Positions 1 through 36,100 of a stretch of DNA of 64,000 nt are shown here, in pieces. The notes beneath the pieces are model-generated. The model had not been told where the DNA came from. It was given only the letters and a program-made list of their open reading frames with translations, and made no database searches. Each line of letters starts with the position of its first letter. Within the stretch, counting starts at the first letter, position 1. The position numbers and the translations under genes are program-made. The stretch comes from Beaufortia kweichowensis (taxonomy: Eukaryota > Chordata > Actinopteri > Cypriniformes > Gastromyzontidae). The DNA is taken from NCBI GenBank assembly GCA_019155185.1, contig CM032794.1, positions 12,750,721 through 12,814,720 on the forward strand, given 5' to 3'.

Positions 1-24674
<24,674 letters not shown>

Positions 24675-26995
24675 CCCACATCAGAGGACCCGCAACGAGC
24701 TTCCACCCAAACACGCAGTTCAGGCCAAGTCCAAAAAAGACCAGTGTGGATCCAGAAGCAATTAAAACCATCATCAACCATTCACACATGAGCTGGAGAT
24801 GTATTTGGTAACAACAAAGAGACTCACACATGATCCGGAGAAAATTCATGTGTTGGCACAAGCTCTGACAGCATGATGTATTATTTGTAGCTTGCAAATT
24901 TAACCCTCTGTATTTGCTAGCTATACAGTTGAGTACCCTCATCCCTGACCAGAATATGCACTCACTTTAGTTGAATAGCAGAAGGACACTTGAATCGTAT
25001 TAGACGCCCACACGTCGCGCCTTCTTACCAGCGTAAACGCCGCCTTTTTGAAGTATACCTTTACCCAGTGCTGCCCCCTAGTGGACAGGCCCTCGGGCGC
25101 TGTAGTAATAATAATATGCAACATTCCACATGTCTAGTGACCTTTCTGAGCTGTAGATAATCTGTTTAATGATTGGCCCATTTCCTCTTCAGGTTGAACT
25201 AATGCCTTATGCACTAGCTGTGATTGTGATTGAAAAGGCTTTCCGCTGAGAATTTACATTAGTTTCTTCTTTCTGTTTTTGATGAGGATACAGTTGAATC
25301 AGGTTTGTGTATTTTATACTTAGACTTGTGTTCTGGAGTGCTGTGAATTGTGTTTGTAAAATATTTCACAGTGCTGTGCTTTCAACTCAAAGGAATTGTT
25401 CTCTTGTCTAAAAACAAAATAGATGTTTTGTTCAGTTGCATGGTTAGATGAAAGATGACTGAAAATTGAAAGGTCTTGAACTCAAACATAATAATATGTT
25501 GACTATGCTGAGATTTCGCTATGTGCCTTGATTAGAGAAACAGTTATGCATTGGACACCTGAACATTGTCTTGGAAACAACTTATACATAAGAAACAATA
25601 TTAAACAGGTTAATTATTGTATTTTTTACCTGTTGAGAGTTTGCATCCTGACAATCAGTAAGTAGCTAAGCAAATCAAAATCCAAACCCATCAACCCATC
25701 TTAGACAATTACAGTGTGTTTTTGTTCACAATTTGAGAAATAATTATTCCTTGTGTTAACAAAAACACTTCAGTCCAAAGTCAATGAGATTTTCTCTGCT
25801 CCTGACTGTGCAGGGTTTGCATTCGGTTACAGAGGAATAGACGATTTGGAAGCAAATGCTGTTTCTCTGTTTGGGATTTGGCTCAAAGCTAACCTATGAA
25901 TTTTTACTTCTTGCCTTGAATTTTTATTTGAAAATTGTGTGAATATTTTTCTAATTCTTGAAAACATTTTTTTCGATCTTTTTTGAGTCTTTTAGACTTG
26001 CAGCTGTAATGATGACTGTTATGTACAAGTTTGATGCTATGCACTATAAACCTGCCTTTTGCCTTTAAGAAAAAAATACAAAAAAATGACCTTGATGCCT
26101 CTAGACTAGATGCTGTAGACATGCTTCATTCATAGAGTAGTACGCCAGACAGAGTTGTGTGTGTTTCAACGTGTGTATCTGTTTATGCACAGAGCAAGCG
26201 TCTTAACAGTGCTTATGTTAGTTTATAGTCAATGAATTGTAGATATTTGTTTTTGTATCTTTAAAAAAACCTCTTTGAATTTGAATGGTAAAAAGCACAT
26301 TGATATATTAGGCTATGCAAGGACAGACAAAAGGGTGATGTGACATCTTTAAACATACAAATAGCAGGTTTGTTTGTTACTCTTGCATCTATACAGTATG
26401 TAAGTACATATATATATATTTTGTTGTATGTATACCCTTACATAAAGTGACAGGTGTTTTCAATGCCACTTTTGACTATTTAATTTAAACTATCAAATAT
26501 ATAGTAGGAAAGCCTTAACTTGTGTTTAAATACAATTTTATAGAATGTGTGTCATTAAGGTATGGGTTTGATTTAGGAATAGCTTTTTTGAGAATCAACA
26601 CAAACAAAAAATAAAAAAACAGATGGGGGATTCTGGGATGAAGCAGGGCCCCTGGGAAAGCACCTATTTTTGTTCTCTTCTATAAACCAAAGATCGAACA
26701 ATGTGTTCCCATTTTACATACAGATGACAACACAGACACCAGAACTCTATTTTTGATACTTTGAAATGGATGTCATTCCTCAAGTTTGGGTAGGTTGGAT
26801 GGTTTGTAAAATAGAAGTACAGGTTCAAATGATGTTTACGGAGCCTTGTATTGTTTCATGTACATTTTGTATTTAACATTTTGTAATTTTTAAGACTGCA
26901 GTGCTTTTTGAAATTATTCAAAGGGAACAGTGTGCGGCATAGGTTCTTCTGAGGTAGTGTATCAATAAACAGAATAAATGCCCAACTGTGTCTTG
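24675..26995 (+). other. nfatc3: nfatc3 3' UTR
   Basis: A non-coding, AT-rich stretch downstream of the nfatc3 stop. It holds several T-rich and ATTTA-like segments and no supported ORF. The end is placed just after the paired AATAAA signals at 26964-26978; the exact cleavage site is inferred. Confidence 0.7.
26964..26978 (+). terminator. tandem polyadenylation signals, nfatc3
   Basis: Two canonical AATAAA hexamers at 26964-26969 and 26973-26978, followed within 30 nt by the GT-rich CTGTGTCTTGTGCC. This is the expected arrangement for a cleavage/polyadenylation site. Confidence 0.75.
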
Positions 26996-27116
26996 TGCCT
27001 CTTATTGTGTTCTGGATTATGATAAACAATAAGAAACACATGCTCACCATTAGTGAATGGACCGCACACAAACGCCATGATGATTAACTTCCTAATAGCG
27101 TACATATGGATGGTTT

Positions 27117-27212
27117 ACGTTTATGAAGATACTTTTATCCAAACTGATTCAGAGCACATTCAAGGTATGCATTCGGTATGTGTATTCCTTGGGATTGAAT
27201 CAATGACCTTTT
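27117..27212 (-). mobile_element. truncated tRNA-derived SINE-like element
   Basis: On the minus strand it reads GGTCATTGATTCAATCCC, a decayed Pol III B box, followed by a tail ending in a TTTGGATAAAAGTATC-like segment, as in common cyprinid tRNA SINEs. The A-box end is missing. Family assignment is from memory. Confidence 0.6.
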
Positions 27213-27347
27213 AAGACATTTTAAAAATACAACACTAATGATTATAGCCAGCATTATATTATACAAGAGCCCTTTGCTTTACATCAGGGTATTGATCATC
27301 TGTCAGGGTTTATTTTGTAATGATGGCATGCTGACTGTACATTATTG

Positions 27348-27633
27348 CAGTAATGCTTTACAATAAGGTTGTATTTGTTAACATTAGTTAATGCATTAGA
27401 TAACATGAAGTAACAATGACCAATACTTCTACAGCATTTATCAATCTTAGTTAATGCCAATATAGTGGTTCTCTTTATTTGACTTTAAAAATGATTGAAT
27501 GAATTAACTAGAACTAAGATTAATAAATACAAAGTAATACTAACTAATACAAAGATTAATAAATAGAAGTATTGTTCACCATTAGTTCATGTTAGCTAAT
27601 GTAAACAAAATACAACTGTTGTAAAATGTTACC
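27348..27633. mobile_element. inverted-repeat MITE-like element
   Basis: The left arm starts near GCTTTACAATAAGGTTGTAT and the right arm ends ACAACTGTTGTAAAATGTTA-CC, the inverted complement with mismatches. The interior arms (TTAACATTAGTTAATGCATT and its complement) also pair. No coding capacity. It resembles a dispersed zebrafish/carp palindromic element. Confidence 0.65.
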
Positions 27634-27879
27634 ATTTTTTCTGTATAAGAAAACAATAAACTGTTACTGAAGACAAATATTAGTACCAGCATTGGCTAAA
27701 ATATAAAAATTTGCTTTACATCCTTCAGAGAGGGTGGAGAACTCTGGGAAATAAAGTATTCAAATATCACCAATAATAAGTACAAATAGCAAGTTACCAT
27801 ACAAAATTTTACTAAACTTTACATGCATACCTATGGCTGTTTTATGAATTATCTTTTAAACAGGATTTGTTTTGACATG

Positions 27880-28999
27880 CCTGTGTCAGAGCAATATCAA
27901 TTTATTTGTTGCATATAAGAGTCACATATACACATACATACATACACATTTCAGGAAAAATATGAAAACAAAAATTCCCCTCTTTCACTAGAGAGGTGTG
28001 CCAGTTTGTTCAGCCTGTATTGCACTCTGGGTAATGTAGTCATGAAAGAAAAAGATTGTGATTCAGCCTGCTATCAATAGAAAAGAAATGAAGTAGATTG
28101 CATTTTCTTGCAAAACAAGACAAGACCACAGTGAAGTTCAGACTGCACATAATCTCTAATTGGGGAAACAGAATACACACCTCTTTCTATAAAGGACAAG
28201 CATGAAAGCATGCAGATCACACAAACAATTCATCTTTCACTTTAAATAAAAAAGTTCTCTTTTCGACTAGATTAAACTAAAAATCAGTTCATGCAAGTCT
28301 ATGGAGTACACACTTGGTCTGAGCTCTATTAAATAAACAACAGGTCTGAAGGTTGTTTTAGTCCAACAGTGCAGATGTACGCTAGGAAAACTATCCTATG
28401 CAGCATAACAGTATTTGAGTCTTTACAGTATATATTTGGCTTCTTACAATCACACTGCACATTTAAAGTATTCCAGAACGATCCTTTATCCCTAAATGGC
28501 AGTAGGAAGTGTTGCATTTCGTTTTGGTTCCCTAGCACAAGGCGAACACTAAAGCCTAACATTAGTATACTGCACTGCCAAGCGCTTAAGGAATAATAAT
28601 AACACACGCAAGACAAATGCAGTGATGTTCTACAAACTGGAAGAGCTTCTGCTGACGTTTTTGTTCCATAAACTGATGGCTTGCAATGTTATACGTGTAC
28701 TGTAAGGCCTGAATTAGGATAGAAGATTTCTTGACATCAAAAGACACAAAGGAACAGAATCAAGCATGCATGCAATTGCTATTTCTCTCACACACATACT
28801 TTCACAAGCAGCAAGGCACTGTAACTTGGATGTTTTGCTTGCACGTGTACACAAACATATATACATAGTGTTTCCGTGTCAGGTCCCCTCCTAAACTACT
28901 GCGGGACTGTCTGCAAGCCAAAGACAGGTAATGAGGGAGAAAAGAGTGAGACAGATCAAGTGCGGTCCTCCCTCTTCAGGTGTAGCGGTCCGTGTTTGG
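27880..28999 (-). other. esrp2: esrp2 3' UTR (inferred extent)
   Basis: Non-coding minus-strand sequence between the stop of the full-RRM esrp2 terminal exon and the AATAAA at 27901-27906. I saw no supported ORF in it. Confidence 0.55.
27901..27906 (-). terminator. candidate polyadenylation signal, esrp2
   Basis: TTTATT on the plus strand reads AATAAA on the minus strand, about 1.1 kb downstream of the esrp2 stop. It is the clearest signal before the repeat-filled gap, but no transcript evidence is available. Confidence 0.5.
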
Positions 29000-29161
29000 T
29001 CACTCGCAGCATACCAGGCGGATGGGGTGGCCGGAGAGGGTAAGATTGGAGCGTTCGGCTATGGCCTGTCTCGCCGCCTTCTCACTGGGGAAGGTCACCA
29101 GTGCCTCCCCGCTGCGCTGACCACTCCAGTTATACAGCATGAGCACGGAGTCCGCCTGGAG
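29000..29161 (-). CDS. esrp2: esrp2 alternative terminal exon (complete fourth RRM)
   Basis: Acceptor GTGTGTGTGTAG, in frame directly after exon 14. It encodes LQADSVLMLYNWSGQRSGEA, LVTFPSEKAARQAIAERSN and PIRLVCCE with a TGA stop at 29002-29000. The SGEALVTF and SEKAARQAI segments are a normal RRM strand 3 and helix 2, so this splice completes an RRM started in exon 14. Confidence 0.85.
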   Translation of the reverse strand, partial: LQADSVLMLYNWSGQRSGEALVTFPSEKAARQAIAERSNLTLSGHPIRLVCCE

Positions 29162-29971
29162 CTACACACACACACATATGTACACACAATTATTTACGGA
29201 ATCATGCCACTAATGGAATGCATTGTAATGGGTCGAGATCCCTCCACATGCTTAGAGACCTGAGAAAAGGTTTTAAATGATGAAGTATGATTAAAGCATT
29301 CCTGCATAAACCCTCCACACACATAGAAGTCATTCTAAAATCGAAAAACAAAAAAGAGCATGATTAGACTTGAAGATTCCTTAAGAAACCCTTATAAAGG
29401 CAGAAAAGACCTGCAGTAAGTTAAGAGCCGCCCAACAAAACATTCAAACCCCAAACAAATCAGTTAAATCTGAGAGAAAGAGCATCATACAACCCAAAGC
29501 TTATTAAAACTACATACATATCATTACAGCAGAGAACGACTGCTTAAGCTACTAGAAGACAGACAGAGAGAGTGTAAGATACATGATGCAAAAAAGTGTG
29601 TTAATGGATTCCACTTCTGATTAAAGAGGAAGTAGGTGGAAGAGTTTTAGTCCATGCACAAGCGACAGGTTCAGGTCGGGGGGCATCATGTGACCTTACC
29701 TGAAGGAGCTCCCCCTACAGACACAGCCATTCTTTAGACTGAATCAGACTCCGGCCCTGATCACTCACTCCAACCAAGCTGCTGTAGTCTTCAGGAACAT
29801 ACTACAGCACAATGAGCCACAGTCAATACTCAAGGCCATGTTTAACACTCTTAACCATCATTTCTCTGTGGTGGTCATACATTACAGAGTTTGCATTTCT
29901 ACTAGGGGTGCCAAAATGGTTCAATCTAACAATGAAAACTGTTTGAATATTTCATGGAATTTAGCAATATG

Positions 29972-30002
<31 letters not shown>

Positions 30003-30062
30003 TATAATAATAATTATGTACTATAATAATAATTATTTATAAAATTATAATAATACAATATT

Positions 30063-30107
<45 letters not shown>

Positions 30108-33100
30108 TTTATTGTTCAGTCAAAATGTATATATTCACCTTATTTATTAGCTTGATTACTAAATGGGAGTCAAAAAGTCTCATGGGAAATACAAAGTATT
30201 GGAGTTACAAAGACTATTTTCATGACTATTATCAAATATGAATGATTTAAAAAAGGCCCTTAATTTTAACACATCACAATAAATGTTCCCTTATAGCCAA
30301 ACACAAAAGGTGACACCAATATATCCCCAAACATATCCATTAAAACAACACACAAAACACACACCACCCAAAATACACTGCACAATAAGAAAAAGTATGT
30401 ATGTACATAGGATGTAAAAGCCTAAATTGGCTATAGATAATCACAGAAGGGGGAGGTTCAGACCACCTGCCAGAAAGAAACACATCCCGCACACAGAGGC
30501 CTGTAGTGTGCATTGTGTCTCTGAAGTTAAAAGCACACTGGGCTCGGATCCATTTCCTCAGTTCAGCCAGAAGTCAAACCTGAATTCAGCTTTTCACACA
30601 CGTGCCACTGCGATACGCTTTGTGAACAGCGTGGCACGCACGCAGGTACAGCTCAGGGTGCCACGCACCTCAGAGGGCAGGGCACACGCTGCATGCTGGA
30701 AACGGTTTCACCCTATCCCACCTTACGAAATAATAAATAATCACAGCAACTAGAAAAATCTCCTTGACTAGACGTAAGAGAGGAAGCACACACAGACCCG
30801 TGCCCACAACAAAGCGTCATTCACATCCATCTAACCATCCCTTAATCTTAAAAAAACCCTCTTCCCTCCTGTGTACAGTAGGTGTCATACCGTCCTCTGA
30901 AGACTCCGACTACTCAGGTGTCAGCTAATGAGAGGTGGGGAGAGGAGGGACAAAATGCACAAAATGATTGAGCAAAATGCTACCCAGTGTAACTACTGCA
31001 AAAAACTATTGTTGTTCAAAAGGAATAAAACTGTTTTTTGTATTTGGTAAATTTAGAAATATTACTATATAAATTTGTAACAAAAAATTATAGGATATGC
31101 ATGTATAAGAAATCTGGAGGACCGTTTCGGTCTCCAACCGAACTAGAATATTTGCACCACATATTATGTTATCTGTTTAATACAAAAGGTCAGATTTCGT
31201 AAAGGATGCTCTTTGAAACATTCTCAGACTATACCATAGATCAGGTTTCGCACAAAATTGTGAAGTCATTGCCAGCATGAGTGCATGTTGTAATTAAGGC
31301 AAATGGGGGACATAAATACTAAAAAAAAAAATGCAATCCTTTAACTCAAAAATGTGTCATTAAAATTGTTATGCTGACAATACAATTGATTATGTTAACA
31401 TTTAAATATAGTAGGCGGTGCTTAACTTGGACAGTGACTTTTGAACAGTTCTGTATATAAGATTTGTCACTGTATCAATATGTGCCATTTCATGAAGTAG
31501 GGTCATGGTTAAATCTAAGAAAAGATCTTACTGGCACTCAATGGTTTATTTTGAAACTTTTAGCATTTTCAACAAAAACAACAGAAAGCAGAATGAATCC
31601 CATTCAATGTATAAACTGCTCTGGAATCTCTAATCTTGCGTTTTCATTTCAGTTACTGGATGATTGTGAATGAGTGAGTGAATAATGGAATAAAGAGTCA
31701 CCTGATATCCCTGAAAGAAGCTGAGGATGTCTTTGACCCCGGCGTTGTACGGCAGGCCCTGCATTCGCACCAGCGCTCCAGGCTGAGGGGGCAGGATGGC
31801 AGGAGCGGGCTGGGCGGCCACAGCTGCTACTGAACCCGGTGGGGCTGCAAAATAACTCAAGGTGGAGGGAGAGACTGGTGGACTGGAAAGAAGAGAGTAA
31901 GATAAGTCTTTGTATATTTGAGGTCTTATGTTTATTGATCCGGTCACATGTGCAATAGTTGTACCTGGGGTAGTAGGCAGTATAGTTCATATTCATATTC
32001 ATGTAGAGCTGTGGCTGTGGAGAGTAGTAGGCTAAAGTGGGTGCAGGGCTGTGTGTCGGGGGCTGTGGAGTTCTTGGAGTGGCCAGCAGGGGGGGCTGAT
32101 ACAAAGCTGCCTCAGTGGGAAGCATCGCTGTAGTTGCAGGAAATGCAGCGTAGGTTGGTGGAGAAAGACCTGAAAGAGACGGGATGAATTATAATATACA
32201 CACAGACAACAATAGACAAACCAGATTTAAAGGCACACATGCACAACCCTAAAAGTAGTTCAAAATGGGTCATTTGTGCATGTAAATCTCTCCTACTCGC
32301 ACACAAAGTGTGTGTGAATGTCATGAATGTCATGTATACTTTGCTCAGCTGGCACTGGCCAACTACAGTCTTCTCTGGTGCGGCGTGAGCACATACGGCC
32401 CATTCTCAAGCCAAGGTCAGAGAAGCAGATCAAATCACTGAGTAAACAGCCTTTCCTTTAGTGCCGCTTCAGGCCTGCTCTTTCTAAATGCCAAAATGTT
32501 GCACCTTTAGATCGGTGACAGAAGTGATTGTGCGGCTTTCTTGCAGATAAACTGAAATCTGATCTGAAACAGCCGAGCTGATAGAACAGTACAGGCACAC
32601 AAACACAAATCTGTATCTCTTCAGCAGGACCAGATTACAGCCGCTGGCTCACCCTGAATACTAACTATTAATCCCATAGTTATCTGGTTCTACAAGGACA
32701 CAACACAAGACCCTGGTTTATTCCTAAAAGCAGGCTGATAGTTAACTGCAGTAAAGGTTCATGTAGGACAGGGGGTGGAGTCTCTTACAGGGCAGTTTAC
32801 AGGGAGGTGGTGACAGGCCACTGCGGTTCAGAGTTCCTCCCATCAGCACAAAGCTCATCTCTTCAGTGGAGCACTGGAACACCTCAACATAACGGTCCTT
32901 CATCATCTTCTTATGACACTTCTGAGCCACCATAAATGCACGGTCAGCTGATTTCATCTGAATGAAGGCGTCGCCGGATGGACGACCCTAGAACATGACC
33001 CGAGAAAAGAGAGGAAAGGTTAAAGGTGATTGCGGAAAGGTGAAAATGTTGTGTCCCTCTTCCTCTGTATCACCTGTTGGTTAAGGACCATGTGCACTCC

Positions 33101-36100
33101 GTGTGGTTTGATGTCAATGGTGTGTTCGCCCATGAACTCCAGGATGTCTTCGATGGCAGCAATGTAGGGCAGACCTCTCAACCTGATGCAGTCTCGTGTG
33201 CTGCCGGTGGTGATGAAAGGAGGCGAGGCCAGAACAGGTACAGACACAATGGGAGGAGGAGGAGGAAGTGTGGAGATCAGTGGAGTGGACATGTAGCGGT
33301 TCAATACCTAGTTTGAAAACACACAAAGAAAAGAAATCAGTAAAAAAATAAAAAATAATTTACTGCAATGACATGTTTACTCCATTTATTCCAGCCTACT
33401 TTACTGTTAAAATCTCACCTCATGAAACTGAGCTAATACATGACTAACTACAAATTTAATCCATTATATAACAAATGTATTATTTTCTACAAATGTTCTC
33501 TCATTATATTGTGAATTGGATATTTTATATGTTAACAGACATCGAAAAGGGAACATTTACGCCACCAAGAGCATGTTTAGAATCTTAATTTAAAGTAATA
33601 GTTCACCCAAAAAATGACTTTTTCTCATCATTTACTCAACAAAATTATTTCTTAAAATATTTTCTTTTGCGTTCCACAAAAGAAGGAGTCTAATGCAGAT
33701 TTTGAACAACAAATACAATAAATAAATAAACAAATAAATAAATAAATGTACTATTATTTTTTATTTATTTATTATTATTATTAACACATATTTGGGTGAA
33801 CTATCCCTTTATTCCTGAATAAATAAAGGTCTATGTGTACCTGCTGGACTTCAGCTGCAGTACTGCGGAACAGCTCGATGTATCTCTTCCCCAAGATTTG
33901 TTTGTGCTTCTTTAAGGCGTTTTGTGCATATTCCTCACAGGCAAAGAGAACGAACGCATCACCCGTAGGACGTCCATCCGGATACTTCACAAACAGAAGT
34001 CCCTCCATCCCATCCGTCACAGGGCTCTCCGGGCCCAGGAAGCCCAGGACATCCTGAGGAGACGCAGTAAACGGAAGCCCCCGCATACGGATAATCACCT
34101 GGTTTTCCTTTGAAAGAAACTGAGCGACCTCATTGGACGTGCCTGTCAAAGAAGAGGAACGTTAACTGTATGATTATAGTATAAAACGGTAAGTGATTTC
34201 TATTTTCTTTAACACAGTAGCCACATGCAAGTAATGTAACTAGATTTGAGGGCAACGAAAGGTAGAGAACGTCAGAACACATTTACTCTGGATACTCTGA
34301 GCTACTCTAAAAGCTTTCAGCAGACGCATCAACACACGCTGTGTAATTATATCTAGGCGAGCCGCTGTTCTTTTACACCTGCTGTGTGTAAGGCTTTTCA
34401 GAGGCAGCTGACCCATCTTTCTCCCTAAGGAAAGAGCTCGCTTTTTTGGCTCGGCCACAGAGAGGGCAGAAGGGAAGCAGAGTAGAGTTTCCCTCTCTAC
34501 CTGCCCAACATGAGTCAGCAGGGAAAGAGACTGACAAAGAACCTTTCATTTTCACAGCAGGGAAAAATCTGATAGGCACACACACACCTGGGAATACCAA
34601 AAATTCTGGTTGTATTGTCTCTAAATTCATGAAATGAAGTCTCTTACCTCCAGCGATTTTCAAAAATTCCTCTCCTGTGGCTTTATACACCTGAAACGGT
34701 AAATGTAATGTCAGGGGATCATCTGATGTATTAATCGCATTGTGTAAATCTTAATAAAACTATGTCTCTGCACAACTGATCAGAGTACAACACATGGTGT
34801 GGATGCTGTACGGAGATGAACTCACTTCTATGTATCTGCTGCCCATGTGGTGTTTATGTCTGTCCAGTGCCATGTCTCTGTGTTCTGAGTTTATAAAGCG
34901 CACCAGAGCCTCTCCATTCCTCCGGCCCTGAGCGTTCAGACATAATGCCACACCTCCTCTAAAAACAAACAGATGTATGTAAATACACAATCAGACAAAG
35001 ATGCATAAACACTGTACAACACCTGTTATGATCCATCTTTAATTCAGAATTTTGTAGACAAATCTATTTTGCCTGATGTGACATTTGGCTGTTTTGGCCT
35101 TCAGAGTCTCAGTGTGGTTTTTTGTTACGCTGTTAAAATGTACTTAAGGATCTGCTCTGTGTGGCTGTGAGTGTGTAATCTCACTTGGCAATGTTGAGGC
35201 CCTTGAAGAAGCGAGCGATGTCCTGATCAGAAGACTGCCATGGCAACCCGCGAGCTCTGATGACTGTCTCGCTGTCCACAGCTTCTGTTTTACTGCTGGA
35301 GATCCCGCACACATGCAGACACACAGGTAACAATCACTCTTCCTCATCAGCCCTTACAGTTTTTATAGTAACGCAGAACAGAATGGCAAACATCAACATG
35401 ACACTAATGGGCAGCAGCAGTAAAAACAACATTGTTGCATTTCTTTGTTTGCCACTGTTTGAGTACGTACCACGCTCCAGATTCAAACTTGTAGTTGACA
35501 ACCTCAAAATCTGAGAAATTGTGATCTGAAAAAAAAAAAGTTAAACAATTAGGAGATTATAAGAAAGATGCTGAGCTGTGCACATGAAAAAATGTGAAAC
35601 ACATTACTAGTATCCTGTGTTACTCACTGTAAGGTTCAGCCAGGAGGTGTAGCAACAGCAGAACCATGTTCTTCACCTCCATGAAACCTGCCTCCTCATC
35701 CAAAACCGCAGGAACACAAACATCTGACAATAGGGTCAAGGCACATACACAACTATATGCACACACATATTTATACTGAAGCATCTGGAATTGTATTTTG
35801 ACAACTTCAATATTTACACATTTACATTTAAAGTCTTTAAGTCTTTTTTACATCAGTCTAATACATTTAAATTGACAGTGTGTATCAATGGATCAATATA
35901 AACGTAATGCATTAAATCTGACCCTGCCTGATGTAAAGAAGAAATCATTCATGATGAAATGAAATCATTCTTTATAATGTAAAAATATAACCTTAACATC
36001 TTTAATGTTGACTGAGTAAGACCATGTCAAAGATTAAAATCATAGTGAAATTAATCAGTTTGATGGCAGTTATCTCATAATTGGATTACAAGACTTCACA

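Larger units (their letters stand above)
26996..27879. other. nfatc3-esrp2 convergent intergenic gap
   Basis: The two genes end tail-to-tail here. The gap contains a truncated tRNA-derived SINE and an inverted-repeat element, and no gene. Confidence 0.7.
29162..31701 (-). other. esrp2 alternative-splicing region between exon 14 and the terminal exon
   Basis: Besides exon 15 (29700-29801), this stretch contains an ATT/AAT-rich tract (29972-30105) and a possible 34-nt exon at 30891-30924. The remainder shows no supported feature. Confidence 0.75.
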
